64,000 bases of DNA. Source: Candidatus Latescibacterota bacterium. GTDB taxonomy: Bacteria; Latescibacterota; UBA2968. A program made the position numbers and the translations under genes. Below the pieces are notes generated by a model. That model was not told where the DNA came from. It worked only from the letters and a program-made list of their open reading frames with translations, and did no database searches. The stretch lies in NCBI GenBank assembly GCA_022824945.1, contig JAJDYX010000010.1:124001-188000 (forward strand), written 5' to 3'. Positions 15,927 through 25,556 of the stretch are shown one piece after another (positions within the stretch are counted from its first letter, which is position 1; every line of letters begins with the position of its first letter).

Positions 15927-18900
15927 TCAAATTGTAGCCCCGGCAAGTAACATCTGTCCTTTTTCCGTGTACTGCGCTTTATCTTCTGGTGCTACGGTGC
16001 GCCAGATCAGGAATTGTTTGCGTAGCGCGTTCATAAAATTCTTGTTGACCCGCCGCCATGATGAGGCATCGCCCGATAGCCGATCTATGGTCAATGTCAT
16101 GGCAAAAATATTGTGCTCACCTGTGGGTATCGCTTCAAAATGCACCTGCTGGCTCACGCCCAGATCATAAGGCGCCAACCAGATTGTTGTGTCAATTGTA
16201 TGTCCCTGTCCGGTCGCGGTTTCAACCGAGCCGAGCCGCGCGCCATCTGTGTAAAATGTGCCCAAACTCTCACCTGCGTGTGCCTGGAGATAATCGACGA
16301 GGAACACGGACAGGCCGAATACGTCTTTGCCGCCTACGGTAAATGGAAATTCAAAATGCCAGCGGTCGCCGTCTGGATCGGGGAATTTCCATCGGCGCGT
16401 CACGTCGGGTACGGCCATCATGGATGCCTGGCGCGCGGGATAGATAGACGAGAGCAGAACCACCAGCATGACCAGCATTGAGGATGTCACGGTCGAGAGT
16501 GCCGAATAATTTACGGTAAGCCCTTGCAGGGCATCTTGCCACAGTAAAATTTTGACGACGCTCTGTCCCAAAAGATATCCGGCAACGGTTCCCAGGACAG
16601 CGTAAACACAGGCTTCGGCTATGAATAAGAAGGCGATGTGTACGGGTGCTAATCCCACGGAAGAATAGATGCTGATTTCGCGGAAGCGTTCATACACCGA
16701 TCCCATCATGGTATTGAGCACGATCAGCGCGGCGACCAGAATGGGGATAAACAAATTGGCCATGCCCTGCAAAGATGTGTCGCCCAGGGAACTGTAAACC
16801 GCGACGCGTATGCCGCCATCTGCTGTTGGTATGCCAGCGAATAATACCACTGACAACCGGGATAAAAACGACTTGATCTCGGATTCGACATCCACTTCTT
16901 CGTGAAACCGCACGGCTACGGACTGCAGTGGGCTGCCCACATCGCGCAACAGAGCATAGGGTACGATCAGAGTATCATCGGGGTCCAGATGCTCAAATGG
17001 CACGGTATCGACTTCGGGGCGCTCCAATCCCTGCCGTTCGCGGGTCTCGGTTTGTGACATGGCGGTGATAAATTCGTCTTCGGTAACCTGAAAATCTGCT
17101 GGCGTTAAAATCTCCTCATCCAGATCGACAAACAGACGCATTTTCTCAGCGTTGATCAGTCCAATTACTGTGAGTTGTTTGCCAAAGAGGCGAATGTGCG
17201 CTTTGCCGACGTCTTGTTCTGTTATATCCAGGAGTTCCGCTATTCGATCGGGTAAAATACAGGCTGACTCTCCCGGTTGAAACCAGCGTCCGACTCGCAG
17301 CAGGGTATCGACCTGCGTCACCTGGGCTTCTTCTGGTGCCAATCCCAGGATCCCCTGAACGCGAGAATTTTTCTCTCCATAACGCACCACGGCTTTTGAT
17401 TTTTTGTCTTCTCTTGTCGCGATATACCAGCTTCGAGGCGTTACGGTGCCTCTGTCTTTGAAATTTATCTGCGCGTAATCATAAGCTGTATCTTCGAGTG
17501 GTCCCCAGAATTTGCTTCTGATCAGTATGCCGGGATATGGGCCTTCTACATCGCGGTGAAGCTGGTGAAATTCCAGTGCGGATTTGATAGAGGTAAAGGA
17601 TAGCACGGTAAATGTCAGCAATACCAGGGTTGCAAATGTCAGCCAGGTGCGCATTTTGCGCTTTTTCATGTTGGCAATGCCCAGTTGAAATGCCGCCACT
17701 GATGCGCTGATCCGTCCTACGTCAGTGTCGTGCAATAATACCTCGGCACTGCGGAGTCGCCGGATGTTCTCGTTGAATCGGCCCGATAAAATCGAGATCA
17801 CAAAAAGTGCCAGTGCCAGAATTACAAAAGCCAGCAAAATTACAAAAGGATTGGAGAGGTCAAATGCGGGGTGTACCTGGGAGAGAAATACCCAGATGAC
17901 GACAAAGACCAGGCCGATCCCGCCGATTTGCATGCGAATATCGGAAAATGTAAAGATCAATCGTTCGAGGAAAAATGCACAGGGGATGACCAGGAGCATG
18001 AAGAAAATCACGCCGCGGATGACGTCGTTTTGCGTTGTTTTTACGTCTGGATATGCCCGCGATTCAATGCCCATGCCCGCGCGCGTGTGTTTTACAAAAG
18101 CATCCCATTGTTTTTCCTGCAGTGCGGTTTCTGCGTCGTCTAAGTGTTGTTTGGCTTGCGCGTGCAATACTTCCAGTCGCTGGTTTTCGATTGAGTACTG
18201 GCGCAGTTTTCGCATGCGCGACTCGTTCAACATCCACATGTCTCGCGCCGCCTGATAGGGCGTGCGGATTAAGGATCCCGATGACAGGGTTTGAAATCCC
18301 TCGCCCCGGGCATCCCACTCGGTGTCTGCGCTTTTTGAGTTGAGTAGCAAATAGCGCACGCCGATTGCGCCTGCGCGCATGGCTATTTTCACTTTTTCAC
18401 CCGGGGATGTATAGACTACGCCGACGGGTTCGTCTGGCCCAAATCCGATGTCATAACCGTATTCTTGCGGTGCGGTATTGCCTACGCCATAGACGCTGAT
18501 ATTGGATAGTGTGTTCAAATATCGGGGATCGACTGTGCCGTAAAAATCGGTTGCCACACAGGGGAATAGGATGACGGTTTGCTTTGTGATCCACCAGTTC
18601 ATATTGAAATGACCGCTGTAAATTTTACCCTGCCGTCCCTGGTTGGGCGCGTACGTGATTTCGCCGCTGTGCGGATCGATGTAGTATGCCCGCACATGTA
18701 CGCGGCGCTCTGCTACGCCCGGGATATAGTATTCGCCGTTTTCATCTGCGAGGTCGTAGTAAATGCGCCGCACGCCTTTGATCGATTTTTCCAGGCCCAT
18801 GCGCATGGCTGCTATCGCACCTGGTCGCGATTTGTCGGGGGTGATACTGCGCCGAGGGAAGGTGCGCACATATCCCTTGAGGCCGCGCATGCGGTCTGTG

Positions 18901-20453
18901 GGGTCCAGTTTGTAATCGGGCAAAAATTCACTGCTGTTGAAGGATAAATCCAGCATGCCCGCGAGTACGCGAATCTGTTTGGTCAAGTTGGCGTAATCTA
19001 CATACTCAGCCCGGTCCAGAGGGGTATCTACACGGAATCGCGCGTCGTTCACGGTTGTCAATGATAGTGCCGGGGTGCCGGCATAGAGTACGACTTCGCT
19101 GTCGCTTTTGATATTTTCGCCGGGGATGTACATATCCCAGGTCATGCCGCCTTTGGGGTTGATCCCATTGACCATGACATCTTTTGACGACACGCCCATG
19201 CCTTCGGCAATGGCGGTTGCATAGCGTACAAAGGATTTGCTAAATGTGGCAAAAAATCGCGTGGAGAAGTAATTGACAGCGGTATTGACGCCAAATCCGG
19301 CTGTTTGGGTCGATACGCCTATTTCGTCTGTCTGGCTCGAGAGATCCAATCCGATGAACAGGTCGATGTCAATGGGTTCGGTCATGAGCGCGGCAAAGTG
19401 TTCTTCTTTGCGCGAGTGCCGGTTCAGGAAGTCGCATATACCCCGGAATCCCAGGTGGTGTGCGGAGGATGCGAGGAAGAGGACGGTGTATTTGGGACGA
19501 TGTGCTTGAAAATATTCAGCGAGGCGCATGAGTGCGACAATGCCACACGCCATTTCAGCGCCGGGTGCCTGCGCGGGTACGACAGACATGGCGTCGTAGT
19601 AGGCGTTGATGACTACGATTTTTTTCTTCATTACTGGATCCGATCCTTCGATCCAGCCCAATACGTTGGCTGCGTCGTCTTTCTTCCAGGGCATCCGGGA
19701 TTCGAGTTGTATTTCTATTTCGCCCTGGTCTGCCAACAGAGTGCGCAACTTCTCACCGTGTTCTCGGTCGATCCAGAATCGCTCTATGGTGTTGGGTACT
19801 TGCAAAAATTTTGTTTCGGCCTGTGTATAAGATGTGGTATCTGGCGCGATGAAAATGATTTGTTGTGCGCCCAGAACAGCGGCATTGAGCCATTTGTTCC
19901 AGGTGTTGAAGTTGAGTAGTACGACTGTGTTTTCCATGTCTTTGCCGTCGTACGCTTTAAATTCGCCGTCGCCGCCGTCAATCAGGCGCGTTCGCACACC
20001 GCCCGGTGGTAAGGTAGAAGTTTTTACGAGGTTGGGCCATAGTCCGGAGAGCGGATATACTTCGCCGGATGAGACGATTGTCAATTGGCTGCCTTCATCT
20101 ACGGGCGAGGTTACGCCATAGGTTTCTGTTTCTACGTTTTTTAAATCCAGTTCCCGGAAGCGTTGTTCGATAAATTTCGCGGCGGCATCGTGACCCGGAT
20201 AGCCGGGTACGCGAGATTTATATTGGGTAAAGGTCGCCATTAATGCGCGCACTTCTGCTTCCGTGATTTCGCGTTTTACGCGATCAGCTACGACTTCAGC
20301 ACCCGGTACAGGGGCTGGTTCTATGGGTTCAGGGGGTTGCAATCCCAGCACATTACGCAGCAAAGGGTCAACCGTACCGGGTCCTGAGATGACCGCGCCA
20401 AACCCAAATACAGCAACCCCGATCAATGCCAACCAACCGATGCGACGATACAT
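15927..20453 (-). CDS. M28-peptidase-like domain fused to FtsX-like permease
   Basis: 1508 residues from ATG 20453 (AAGGA six bases upstream; a TTG five codons earlier is less likely). Order: a membrane anchor (about 5-27), an M28/PA-like extracytoplasmic domain (about 70-540), a second soluble region, then an FtsX/MacB permease part with several clear membrane helices and a final soluble domain. In the M28 part the zinc ligands are mostly replaced: AYYD instead of AHxD near residue 286, GAEMACG instead of GADDNASG, and SSAHHLGFRG instead of EExGLxGS; only GLDLSS keeps the Asp. It is thus probably a binding, not a peptidase, domain. FtsX proteins normally pair with an ABC ATPase, and none is nearby. 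The function is unknown. Confidence 0.8.
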   Translation of the reverse strand: MYRRIGWLALIGVAVFGFGAVISGPGTVDPLLRNVLGLQPPEPIEPAPVPGAEVVADRVKREITEAEVRALMATFTQYKSRVPGYPGHDAAAKFIEQRFRELDLKNVETETYGVTSPVDEGSQLTIVSSGEVYPLSGLWPNLVKTSTLPPGGVRTRLIDGGDGEFKAYDGKDMENTVVLLNFNTWNKWLNAAVLGAQQIIFIAPDTTSYTQAETKFLQVPNTIERFWIDREHGEKLRTLLADQGEIEIQLESRMPWKKDDAANVLGWIEGSDPVMKKKIVVINAYYDAMSVVPAQAPGAEMACGIVALMRLAEYFQAHRPKYTVLFLASSAHHLGFRGICDFLNRHSRKEEHFAALMTEPIDIDLFIGLDLSSQTDEIGVSTQTAGFGVNTAVNYFSTRFFATFSKSFVRYATAIAEGMGVSSKDVMVNGINPKGGMTWDMYIPGENIKSDSEVVLYAGTPALSLTTVNDARFRVDTPLDRAEYVDYANLTKQIRVLAGMLDLSFNSSEFLPDYKLDPTDRMRGLKGYVRTFPRRSITPDKSRPGAIAAMRMGLEKSIKGVRRIYYDLADENGEYYIPGVAERRVHVRAYYIDPHSGEITYAPNQGRQGKIYSGHFNMNWWITKQTVILFPCVATDFYGTVDPRYLNTLSNISVYGVGNTAPQEYGYDIGFGPDEPVGVVYTSPGEKVKIAMRAGAIGVRYLLLNSKSADTEWDARGEGFQTLSSGSLIRTPYQAARDMWMLNESRMRKLRQYSIENQRLEVLHAQAKQHLDDAETALQEKQWDAFVKHTRAGMGIESRAYPDVKTTQNDVIRGVIFFMLLVIPCAFFLERLIFTFSDIRMQIGGIGLVFVVIWVFLSQVHPAFDLSNPFVILLAFVILALALFVISILSGRFNENIRRLRSAEVLLHDTDVGRISASVAAFQLGIANMKKRKMRTWLTFATLVLLTFTVLSFTSIKSALEFHQLHRDVEGPYPGILIRSKFWGPLEDTAYDYAQINFKDRGTVTPRSWYIATREDKKSKAVVRYGEKNSRVQGILGLAPEEAQVTQVDTLLRVGRWFQPGESACILPDRIAELLDITEQDVGKAHIRLFGKQLTVIGLINAEKMRLFVDLDEEILTPADFQVTEDEFITAMSQTETRERQGLERPEVDTVPFEHLDPDDTLIVPYALLRDVGSPLQSVAVRFHEEVDVESEIKSFLSRLSVVLFAGIPTADGGIRVAVYSSLGDTSLQGMANLFIPILVAALIVLNTMMGSVYERFREISIYSSVGLAPVHIAFLFIAEACVYAVLGTVAGYLLGQSVVKILLWQDALQGLTVNYSALSTVTSSMLVMLVVLLSSIYPARQASMMAVPDVTRRWKFPDPDGDRWHFEFPFTVGGKDVFGLSVFLVDYLQAHAGESLGTFYTDGARLGSVETATGQGHTIDTTIWLAPYDLGVSQQVHFEAIPTGEHNIFAMTLTIDRLSGDASSWRRVNKNFMNALRKQFLIWRTVAPEDKAQYTEKGQMLLAGATI

Positions 20454-20477
20454 GGAGGGTCCTTTCAAAGAGGAATT

Positions 20478-20714
20478 TTAGCGAGCCGAACCAAAGCGCA
20501 TTCGCGCGTTGGGCAGTGTAATGCCAACAAGACGTTTGTCGCGATAGTGGTAAATATTCCCGTCATCTTCCATCACGCTGTCATTGGCACACTGGGGTTT
20601 TTCAAAGCTGAGATACAGGACATCAGCCCCTTCATCGTAATCACTCCAAACTTGCGAATATGGCAAACGCAACAGTTCGGTCGCAAATGTCAGGTCAATT
20701 GTGGACGTGTCCAT
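20478..20714 (-). CDS. DUF2283 protein, probable antitoxin-like partner
   Basis: 78 residues. The centre WSDYDEGADVLYLSFEKP is the DUF2283 signature (YDxxADxLYIxF), and GITLPNARMRF matches its last strand. DUF2283 proteins are small and often encoded beside toxin-like genes. The start ATG 20714 has AGGAG nine bases upstream and lies inside the end of the 115-residue gene at 20690, so the two are co-translated. Confidence 0.82.
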   Translation of the reverse strand: MDTSTIDLTFATELLRLPYSQVWSDYDEGADVLYLSFEKPQCANDSVMEDDGNIYHYRDKRLVGITLPNARMRFGSAR

Positions 20715-21037
20715 ATCGTAGTTCTCCTGCGCATAATTTTATCCGGCCTTGAAGTTAAAAATGCTGTAATAATGAATCCATCTTCCTCATCGCGATATAT
20801 GGCAATACAGGTCTTCTCTGTAATATTAGTTGCTGCATAATGCCGCAATGCAATGGTTGCTCCTAATTCTCCTGTGACCAGGCAATCAGGATCGGCAACT
20901 GTTTCGAGCACCTTTTCCCGGTTTCCGACCATATAATCATGAGACTCAGTGATATGAACCCATTGCCTGTGGGTCAATCTTACCGTATGCCCGTTGACAG
21001 AGGGCACTGTTGATAAAACAATATCTTCAAGTGACAT
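20690..21037 (-). CDS. Putative toxin-like protein (BECR/RelE-type fold suspected)
   Basis: 115 residues. I recognise the arrangement, not a named family: VRLTHRQWVHITESHDYM, then KVLETVADPDCLV, IALRHYA, KTCIAIYRDEEDGFIITAFLTSR and a basic end RRRTTIW. The pattern of a helix with H..I, a strand with a basic residue, and a last strand ITAFLTSR resembles the barnase-EndoU-colicin-RelE-like nucleases and DUF4258-type toxins, which act on RNA. It is the first gene of a two-gene operon with DUF2283 (25-bp overlap), as in several toxin-antitoxin modules. Function is inferred from fold resemblance and context only. Confidence 0.55.
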   Translation of the reverse strand: MSLEDIVLSTVPSVNGHTVRLTHRQWVHITESHDYMVGNREKVLETVADPDCLVTGELGATIALRHYAATNITEKTCIAIYRDEEDGFIITAFLTSRPDKIMRRRTTIWTRPQLT

Positions 21038-21108
21038 AGAATCAAAATATATAGTATATAGTGCAGGGAATCAATCCTCTAATCAGTGGGGTTCTTTCTC
21101 TGCCCTGC

Positions 21109-21150
21109 CGCCATCGCGACCTGATTTTGAGTCGCGATCCAGATTTTTTT
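21109..21150. repeat. Dispersed palindromic element, copy C
   Basis: Arms ATCGCGAC (21113-21120) and GTCGCGAT (21131-21138) around ctgattttga, followed by CCAGA and a run of eight Ts. It lies downstream of the third GWxTD gene and upstream of the toxin-like gene. No heptad tract is visible beside it. On the plus strand it has the shape of an intrinsic terminator. Confidence 0.65.
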
Positions 21151-21214
21151 TGCCATTATCCGCAGTTCATCAAGTCCCTGGTAAAACGATTCCGCACTCG
21201 CGCTGTGTAAGCCT

Positions 21215-23554
21215 CTACTGTTCCATAATTCTTTCTATGGCCCTCTGAAATCTATCTGAAAGAGTTTCTTCCTCTCGCTTTGTTACGCGTTCATTGATTT
21301 CATTTTTGTTTAAAATAAAAAGGGCTTCTTGAGAGCTTGTTTGCTGGCTGATCAAATCATGAACCTCGACTTCAAGCTGATATAGACCCGGTTTTAATTT
21401 TTCGGTATCCAATTCAATATATACCGGCTCTGTGGTGCTTTTCCCATTATAGTCATAACTAATCGAGATCTCTGGCTTTTGGTCGGTAACCAATTTGCCC
21501 ATAAAAGATGATATGCTGCCCAATAGACTGGCATTTTTTCTTTTATCTTCCCAGATTGTGTATTTAATGCGGAATTTCGTTTGACCAAATGCATCTTTTT
21601 GCAAATTGTAAATTTCATAATAGATATTGACTGCCTGATCTCTGAGATAATTACGTGTGGGCATGGGAATGACCCAAACATCGCCCTTTTGAAACTTGTA
21701 TGATTGGGGTTCAGTGAAGATGTGCCAGGCCATTTCAATATCGCTTATGCTCAGTGAATCAACAGCATAATTTGGGATGTGAATTTGCTGTTGATAGAAC
21801 CCCCATTTTCCAGAATTTTGGTCCGTGAGATGAATGATGAGCCGATAGTTTCCCGGTAGCGTGTTAAGAGATATCGCATCAATAGCGATACCAGTTTGCA
21901 TACTTGGCAAAGACACCGTCTGTTGAGTACTGTTGATGACAGTGCCTTCGTCATTTAGGAGAGATGCTGTCCAGTTAATAAGTGCAGAGGTTGTTGTGGT
22001 ATCATTTTGGGCAAAAATATCCTTTGGCAATAGTCCAAGATAAATATTCTGATCTGTTTCGAGATTCTTTCCCCGGAATGTTGCCAGGTCATAGTAAAAG
22101 TTCAAAATATCAGTGCCAGGTATTCCATTATAAAAATCAGGTGTCTCTTTGGCATGGTGCCCAATGATAAATTGAGGATGGAAATTTTGTGACGCTACTG
22201 CTACAAGAGGATTCTTGGGAGGGAGCGGATAATCCCAACTGCCATTCATGAAGTGATCTGTAAATACAATTTCTATGCCTTTGCCAATACCGAGATAAAT
22301 CCACGATTCCCAGGGGGATATGGGTGAACCATCGGGGTGGCGATCTATGGGATAAATAGGATCTGTTAGAGCACTTTGACTCTGTCTGTGCTTCATGGTG
22401 TTCCATTCGGGAATTTGCTCTACGCGCTCAGTCTTTTGCAAATTCAAAGCAAGTTCGTAAGCCAACCGTTCCTTCAAAAGTCCAACAGATAGGGGAGGAA
22501 GCCTATTTCCATGATTCCCGCCAAATTTGTGATCCGGTTCACCAAATTTGATATACACCTCGCCGCGCCGATCATAGGGTTGTTTCCCACTAAAAAACTG
22601 GCGCGCATACCATACTCTTCTATAGTGTTCTACTTTCCTGATATTGGCCCCTGCAATCAATAAGGGGTCTCGCTTTTTCCAAAACTCATTTATAAATATG
22701 CCTCGTTCTTCTTCTTTTAGGCTGCTAAAGGTATTTTGCTCTTCGGGCGACATCATCAATGTGATGTTATCGTAATATCTGCGCTCATCTTCTGGAATCA
22801 ACCGCAGGAACCGCTGAAATAAATAATCAGCCACCTTTACTTCACCTATGGCTGCGTAGGCTTGAGCCTGAAGCGGTAACCAATTGTCCTTGTCCGCGTG
22901 ACTTGCTGGTAATTGTTCAATAATCTCTAAAACCATCTTATACCGATAGTCCTTTGCGTAATTCAGTGCCATTCGGTAAAGAAAATCCACATCTTGCGAA
23001 ACTAATTGAAGATAAGACTTAAAATATGATAGCATTTTCTGCTCGTTTTGCTCTTTTGAATACCATTCTGCAAGTGCCATATGAGCAGGTGCGTATGAAG
23101 GATCATCTTTGACAATGCCTTTTAGAGTTGATACGGCCTCGGTGCTTTCGTCTTTTAGTTGAAGACGTGCGATCTCCATTTTTACTTCTGTCATATTTGG
23201 ATCTATGGCAAGTGCGCGACGAAGATTATAAAAAGCTTTCCGCTGGTTGCCTTTTTGATTCGCGTATGTTAAACCCAGTCCGCGATACGCCTGTGCTGAT
23301 TGTTTGTAACGAATGGCTTTTTTAAATGCTTCCTCTGCCTGCTTAAAGTCTTTTCGCTTCAAAGCAAGCCAACCCAATTGCATCCAGGCATCACCGTCTT
23401 TGGAATGATTCTGTAAATGGGATGCGAGAACCTCAATAGAGTCTGTTAATGCCTCGAGATTTAATAGGTCACGCGCCTCAAGCCCCCACAAGAGTTGCGG
23501 AAACAAGAAGACCAAGAGTATCAACCAATGGTTCTTTTTTTTTATGTAACTCAT
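21215..23554 (-). CDS. GWxTD-domain protein with TPR repeats (third of three)
   Basis: 779 residues. A signal peptide (about 1-24) is followed by TPRs (about 35-250; for example YKQSAQAYRGLGLTYANQ), then the GWxTD domain: EFWKKRDPLL, KVEHYRRVWYARQFF, PYDRRGEVYIKFGEPDHKF. C-terminal beta-rich domains follow, with the conserved strands WVIPMPTRNYLRDQAVNIYYE and FGQTKFRIKYTI. GWxTD proteins are known mainly from Acidobacteriota and FCB-type genomes, and their role is undetermined; envelope localisation follows from the signal peptide. It lies six bases after the DUF6785 gene. Compared with its two paralogs it is more AT-rich, which suggests a different age or origin. Confidence 0.85.
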   Translation of the reverse strand: MSYIKKKNHWLILLVFLFPQLLWGLEARDLLNLEALTDSIEVLASHLQNHSKDGDAWMQLGWLALKRKDFKQAEEAFKKAIRYKQSAQAYRGLGLTYANQKGNQRKAFYNLRRALAIDPNMTEVKMEIARLQLKDESTEAVSTLKGIVKDDPSYAPAHMALAEWYSKEQNEQKMLSYFKSYLQLVSQDVDFLYRMALNYAKDYRYKMVLEIIEQLPASHADKDNWLPLQAQAYAAIGEVKVADYLFQRFLRLIPEDERRYYDNITLMMSPEEQNTFSSLKEEERGIFINEFWKKRDPLLIAGANIRKVEHYRRVWYARQFFSGKQPYDRRGEVYIKFGEPDHKFGGNHGNRLPPLSVGLLKERLAYELALNLQKTERVEQIPEWNTMKHRQSQSALTDPIYPIDRHPDGSPISPWESWIYLGIGKGIEIVFTDHFMNGSWDYPLPPKNPLVAVASQNFHPQFIIGHHAKETPDFYNGIPGTDILNFYYDLATFRGKNLETDQNIYLGLLPKDIFAQNDTTTTSALINWTASLLNDEGTVINSTQQTVSLPSMQTGIAIDAISLNTLPGNYRLIIHLTDQNSGKWGFYQQQIHIPNYAVDSLSISDIEMAWHIFTEPQSYKFQKGDVWVIPMPTRNYLRDQAVNIYYEIYNLQKDAFGQTKFRIKYTIWEDKRKNASLLGSISSFMGKLVTDQKPEISISYDYNGKSTTEPVYIELDTEKLKPGLYQLEVEVHDLISQQTSSQEALFILNKNEINERVTKREEETLSDRFQRAIERIMEQ

Positions 23555-23560
23555 ATACGA

Positions 23561-25546
23561 TCAATACCATTTGTGAACCGTATGTCCTTGAGGCATGAAC
23601 CAGATTGCATCTACGATGAGGCCCAGTGCGGTTGACAGGACATAAGCCACGAGCATGCCGACGAAGAACGGTTTGGAGCGGCGGTAAAAGGGCGCTCCGC
23701 CGATGCGCAATAATGTGAATTTGATCAGCCAGGCGACAAAGATGGTGAAGCTGGTGAGGCGGGCGAGCCCGGTGCCCGATAGGGCGAGTCCAATGGGGTG
23801 CAGGGGCCACCAGGTGAATTGGTATCGCAGGAATAACAGGGCGTACATGGCGAGTGCCCCGATAAGAAAGAAATAGTAGTCAATCTCTTCCATCGGCTGG
23901 GGGGATATGATCGCGTTGACGGAATTTTGATACCCGCCTATGCCTGCGCGAATAATGAGCCAGTTTGGCGAGAAATTGTACCCGCCAATGCGATAGCCCA
24001 GCCAGATTGTAAAGAGGGTGGATGAGACGATGCCGACTACAAAAGCCACGCAGAGGCCGCCAAAGAGGGGGCGTTTGTTGCCAGTGATGAAGTCGGACAG
24101 GCGGTTGAGGTGCGTGCCCACGGAAAAGGTAAATCCGCGGAAGTGATCGATGGCGACAGATGCCGGATAGATCATGGCCTGAGACGCCGCTGGGATGGCG
24201 CGGGCACCGCCCATGAGCGCGGTTGTCAGTGTCCAGGCAGTAGATGGTGCCTTGATGTAAATAAGTCCGGAATCGGCCAGAATTTTCGATACGGCACCAT
24301 AGGACAAAAACATGAATGGCAACAAGATGGCGAGGACTTTCCACGCCATGCCCGATGCGGACAACCAGACCAGTGTGTAGGCAATTGAGGCGGCGAGGCA
24401 GCAGAAGGCTGCGCGATAGGATATGAGTTCTCGGCTGTCGTCTATGTGCTCGCTTTTTGGATGGAGAGCTTTTTGAAATGCCTGTTTCAGATGCGCCCGC
24501 GCTATCCACACCCACCACAGAGATAGGGCGATAAATGCGCCCGTTGTTTGCCAGAGATAGCGTTTGGAGGCGTAGTAGCGGTTAAAGGCCGTTATGCCCA
24601 GTTGATCAAGGATGCCCGATTCTACGATGAATACGAGATCAAAGAGCCACATGCTGAACAGTAATTCCAGGCTTGCAAAATACGAAAAGCATATTCCCAC
24701 GGTGCTTATGAATACCCACTGTGGTGGAAAGTTCCGGCCAATAGGTACCCAGGTGCCAGCAGCGGTTGGAAATTTTGGCAGTGCGGGGTGAAACCACGCG
24801 ATGATGTTCCAGACGAATATCACGCCTACGACGCCGAATCCGGTCCAGAACATCCGTCCCTGCATAAATTCGGGCAAATAGGTGCGACCCGTGCCGGGTT
24901 GTGTGGTCAGTTCGATGATGGGTTCCATCGCGGGATAGACCAGTTTTTCGTGCTCTGCCCATTGTTTCCGCATGATGACCGAGGCACAAAAGCAGGCGAG
25001 TGCCACGGCACATATAAAGGTGAACCACCAGAAGAGGGGACCGAGCCAGGCAGCCCAGGGCACGGGTGCGCCTGCGGGCAAGCCGTCGTAGAACCAGTTC
25101 ATTGCGCCGTCGCGATTGGATGGTATGATCCATTCGGGCAGGTAGGGGTGCAAAAACTCTGCCCACCGGTTTTCGGGCGAGGAAAAATAGTAGGGGGTTA
25201 CGATGACGCCGACCAGATATCCGCTTACGCCATAAGTGGGACCGAGCGAACAAATAAAGCCCATTGAAAAGATCGCGAGCCATTCGCTCGGGGAAAAGGC
25301 AAAGCGTTTGCCAAAGTAGCGCGCGAGCACACTGCAGACGATCAAACACAGCAGTGTGAGCATCAGATTGCCCATGGGCATGTGGCTGTAGGCCATGAAG
25401 GAGCTGTGCATGATATATCGCGCGACTGTTGCCAGTGCGTTGATTGCAATGACCAGCACAAGCCCAAAGATCAGCGACCGCACGGTTACGCCTCTGTCTG
25501 TGCGAGCCGCCGGGTCTGCGATTGGATATGTTTGTTCTGCGCTCAA
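23561..25546 (-). CDS. DUF6785/DUF6784 polytopic membrane protein (first paralog)
   Basis: 661 residues with roughly a dozen or more hydrophobic helices. Visible shared stretches: SPSEWLAIFSMGFICSLGPT, YYFSSPENRWAEF, WYDGLPAGAPVPW-like FYDGLPAGAPVPWAAW, RKQWAEHEKLVYPAMEP. It matches the plus-strand protein at 51979-53967 along its length. The family looks like oligopeptide-transporter (OPT)-type permeases, but no substrate is known. The start is TTG (25546) without a clear ribosome site; the paralog's N-terminus is of similar length, which supports it. It sits between two GWxTD genes with 6-10-bp gaps, so it is surely in that operon. Confidence 0.82.
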   Translation of the reverse strand: MSAEQTYPIADPAARTDRGVTVRSLIFGLVLVIAINALATVARYIMHSSFMAYSHMPMGNLMLTLLCLIVCSVLARYFGKRFAFSPSEWLAIFSMGFICSLGPTYGVSGYLVGVIVTPYYFSSPENRWAEFLHPYLPEWIIPSNRDGAMNWFYDGLPAGAPVPWAAWLGPLFWWFTFICAVALACFCASVIMRKQWAEHEKLVYPAMEPIIELTTQPGTGRTYLPEFMQGRMFWTGFGVVGVIFVWNIIAWFHPALPKFPTAAGTWVPIGRNFPPQWVFISTVGICFSYFASLELLFSMWLFDLVFIVESGILDQLGITAFNRYYASKRYLWQTTGAFIALSLWWVWIARAHLKQAFQKALHPKSEHIDDSRELISYRAAFCCLAASIAYTLVWLSASGMAWKVLAILLPFMFLSYGAVSKILADSGLIYIKAPSTAWTLTTALMGGARAIPAASQAMIYPASVAIDHFRGFTFSVGTHLNRLSDFITGNKRPLFGGLCVAFVVGIVSSTLFTIWLGYRIGGYNFSPNWLIIRAGIGGYQNSVNAIISPQPMEEIDYYFFLIGALAMYALLFLRYQFTWWPLHPIGLALSGTGLARLTSFTIFVAWLIKFTLLRIGGAPFYRRSKPFFVGMLVAYVLSTALGLIVDAIWFMPQGHTVHKWY

Positions 25547-25556
25547 TTTTTAATTT

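Noticed and set aside
21109..21150. Copy C as a simple terminator of the GWxTD run
   Set aside because: Its T-run lies on the plus strand, whereas the genes run on the minus strand; it matches the repeat family instead.
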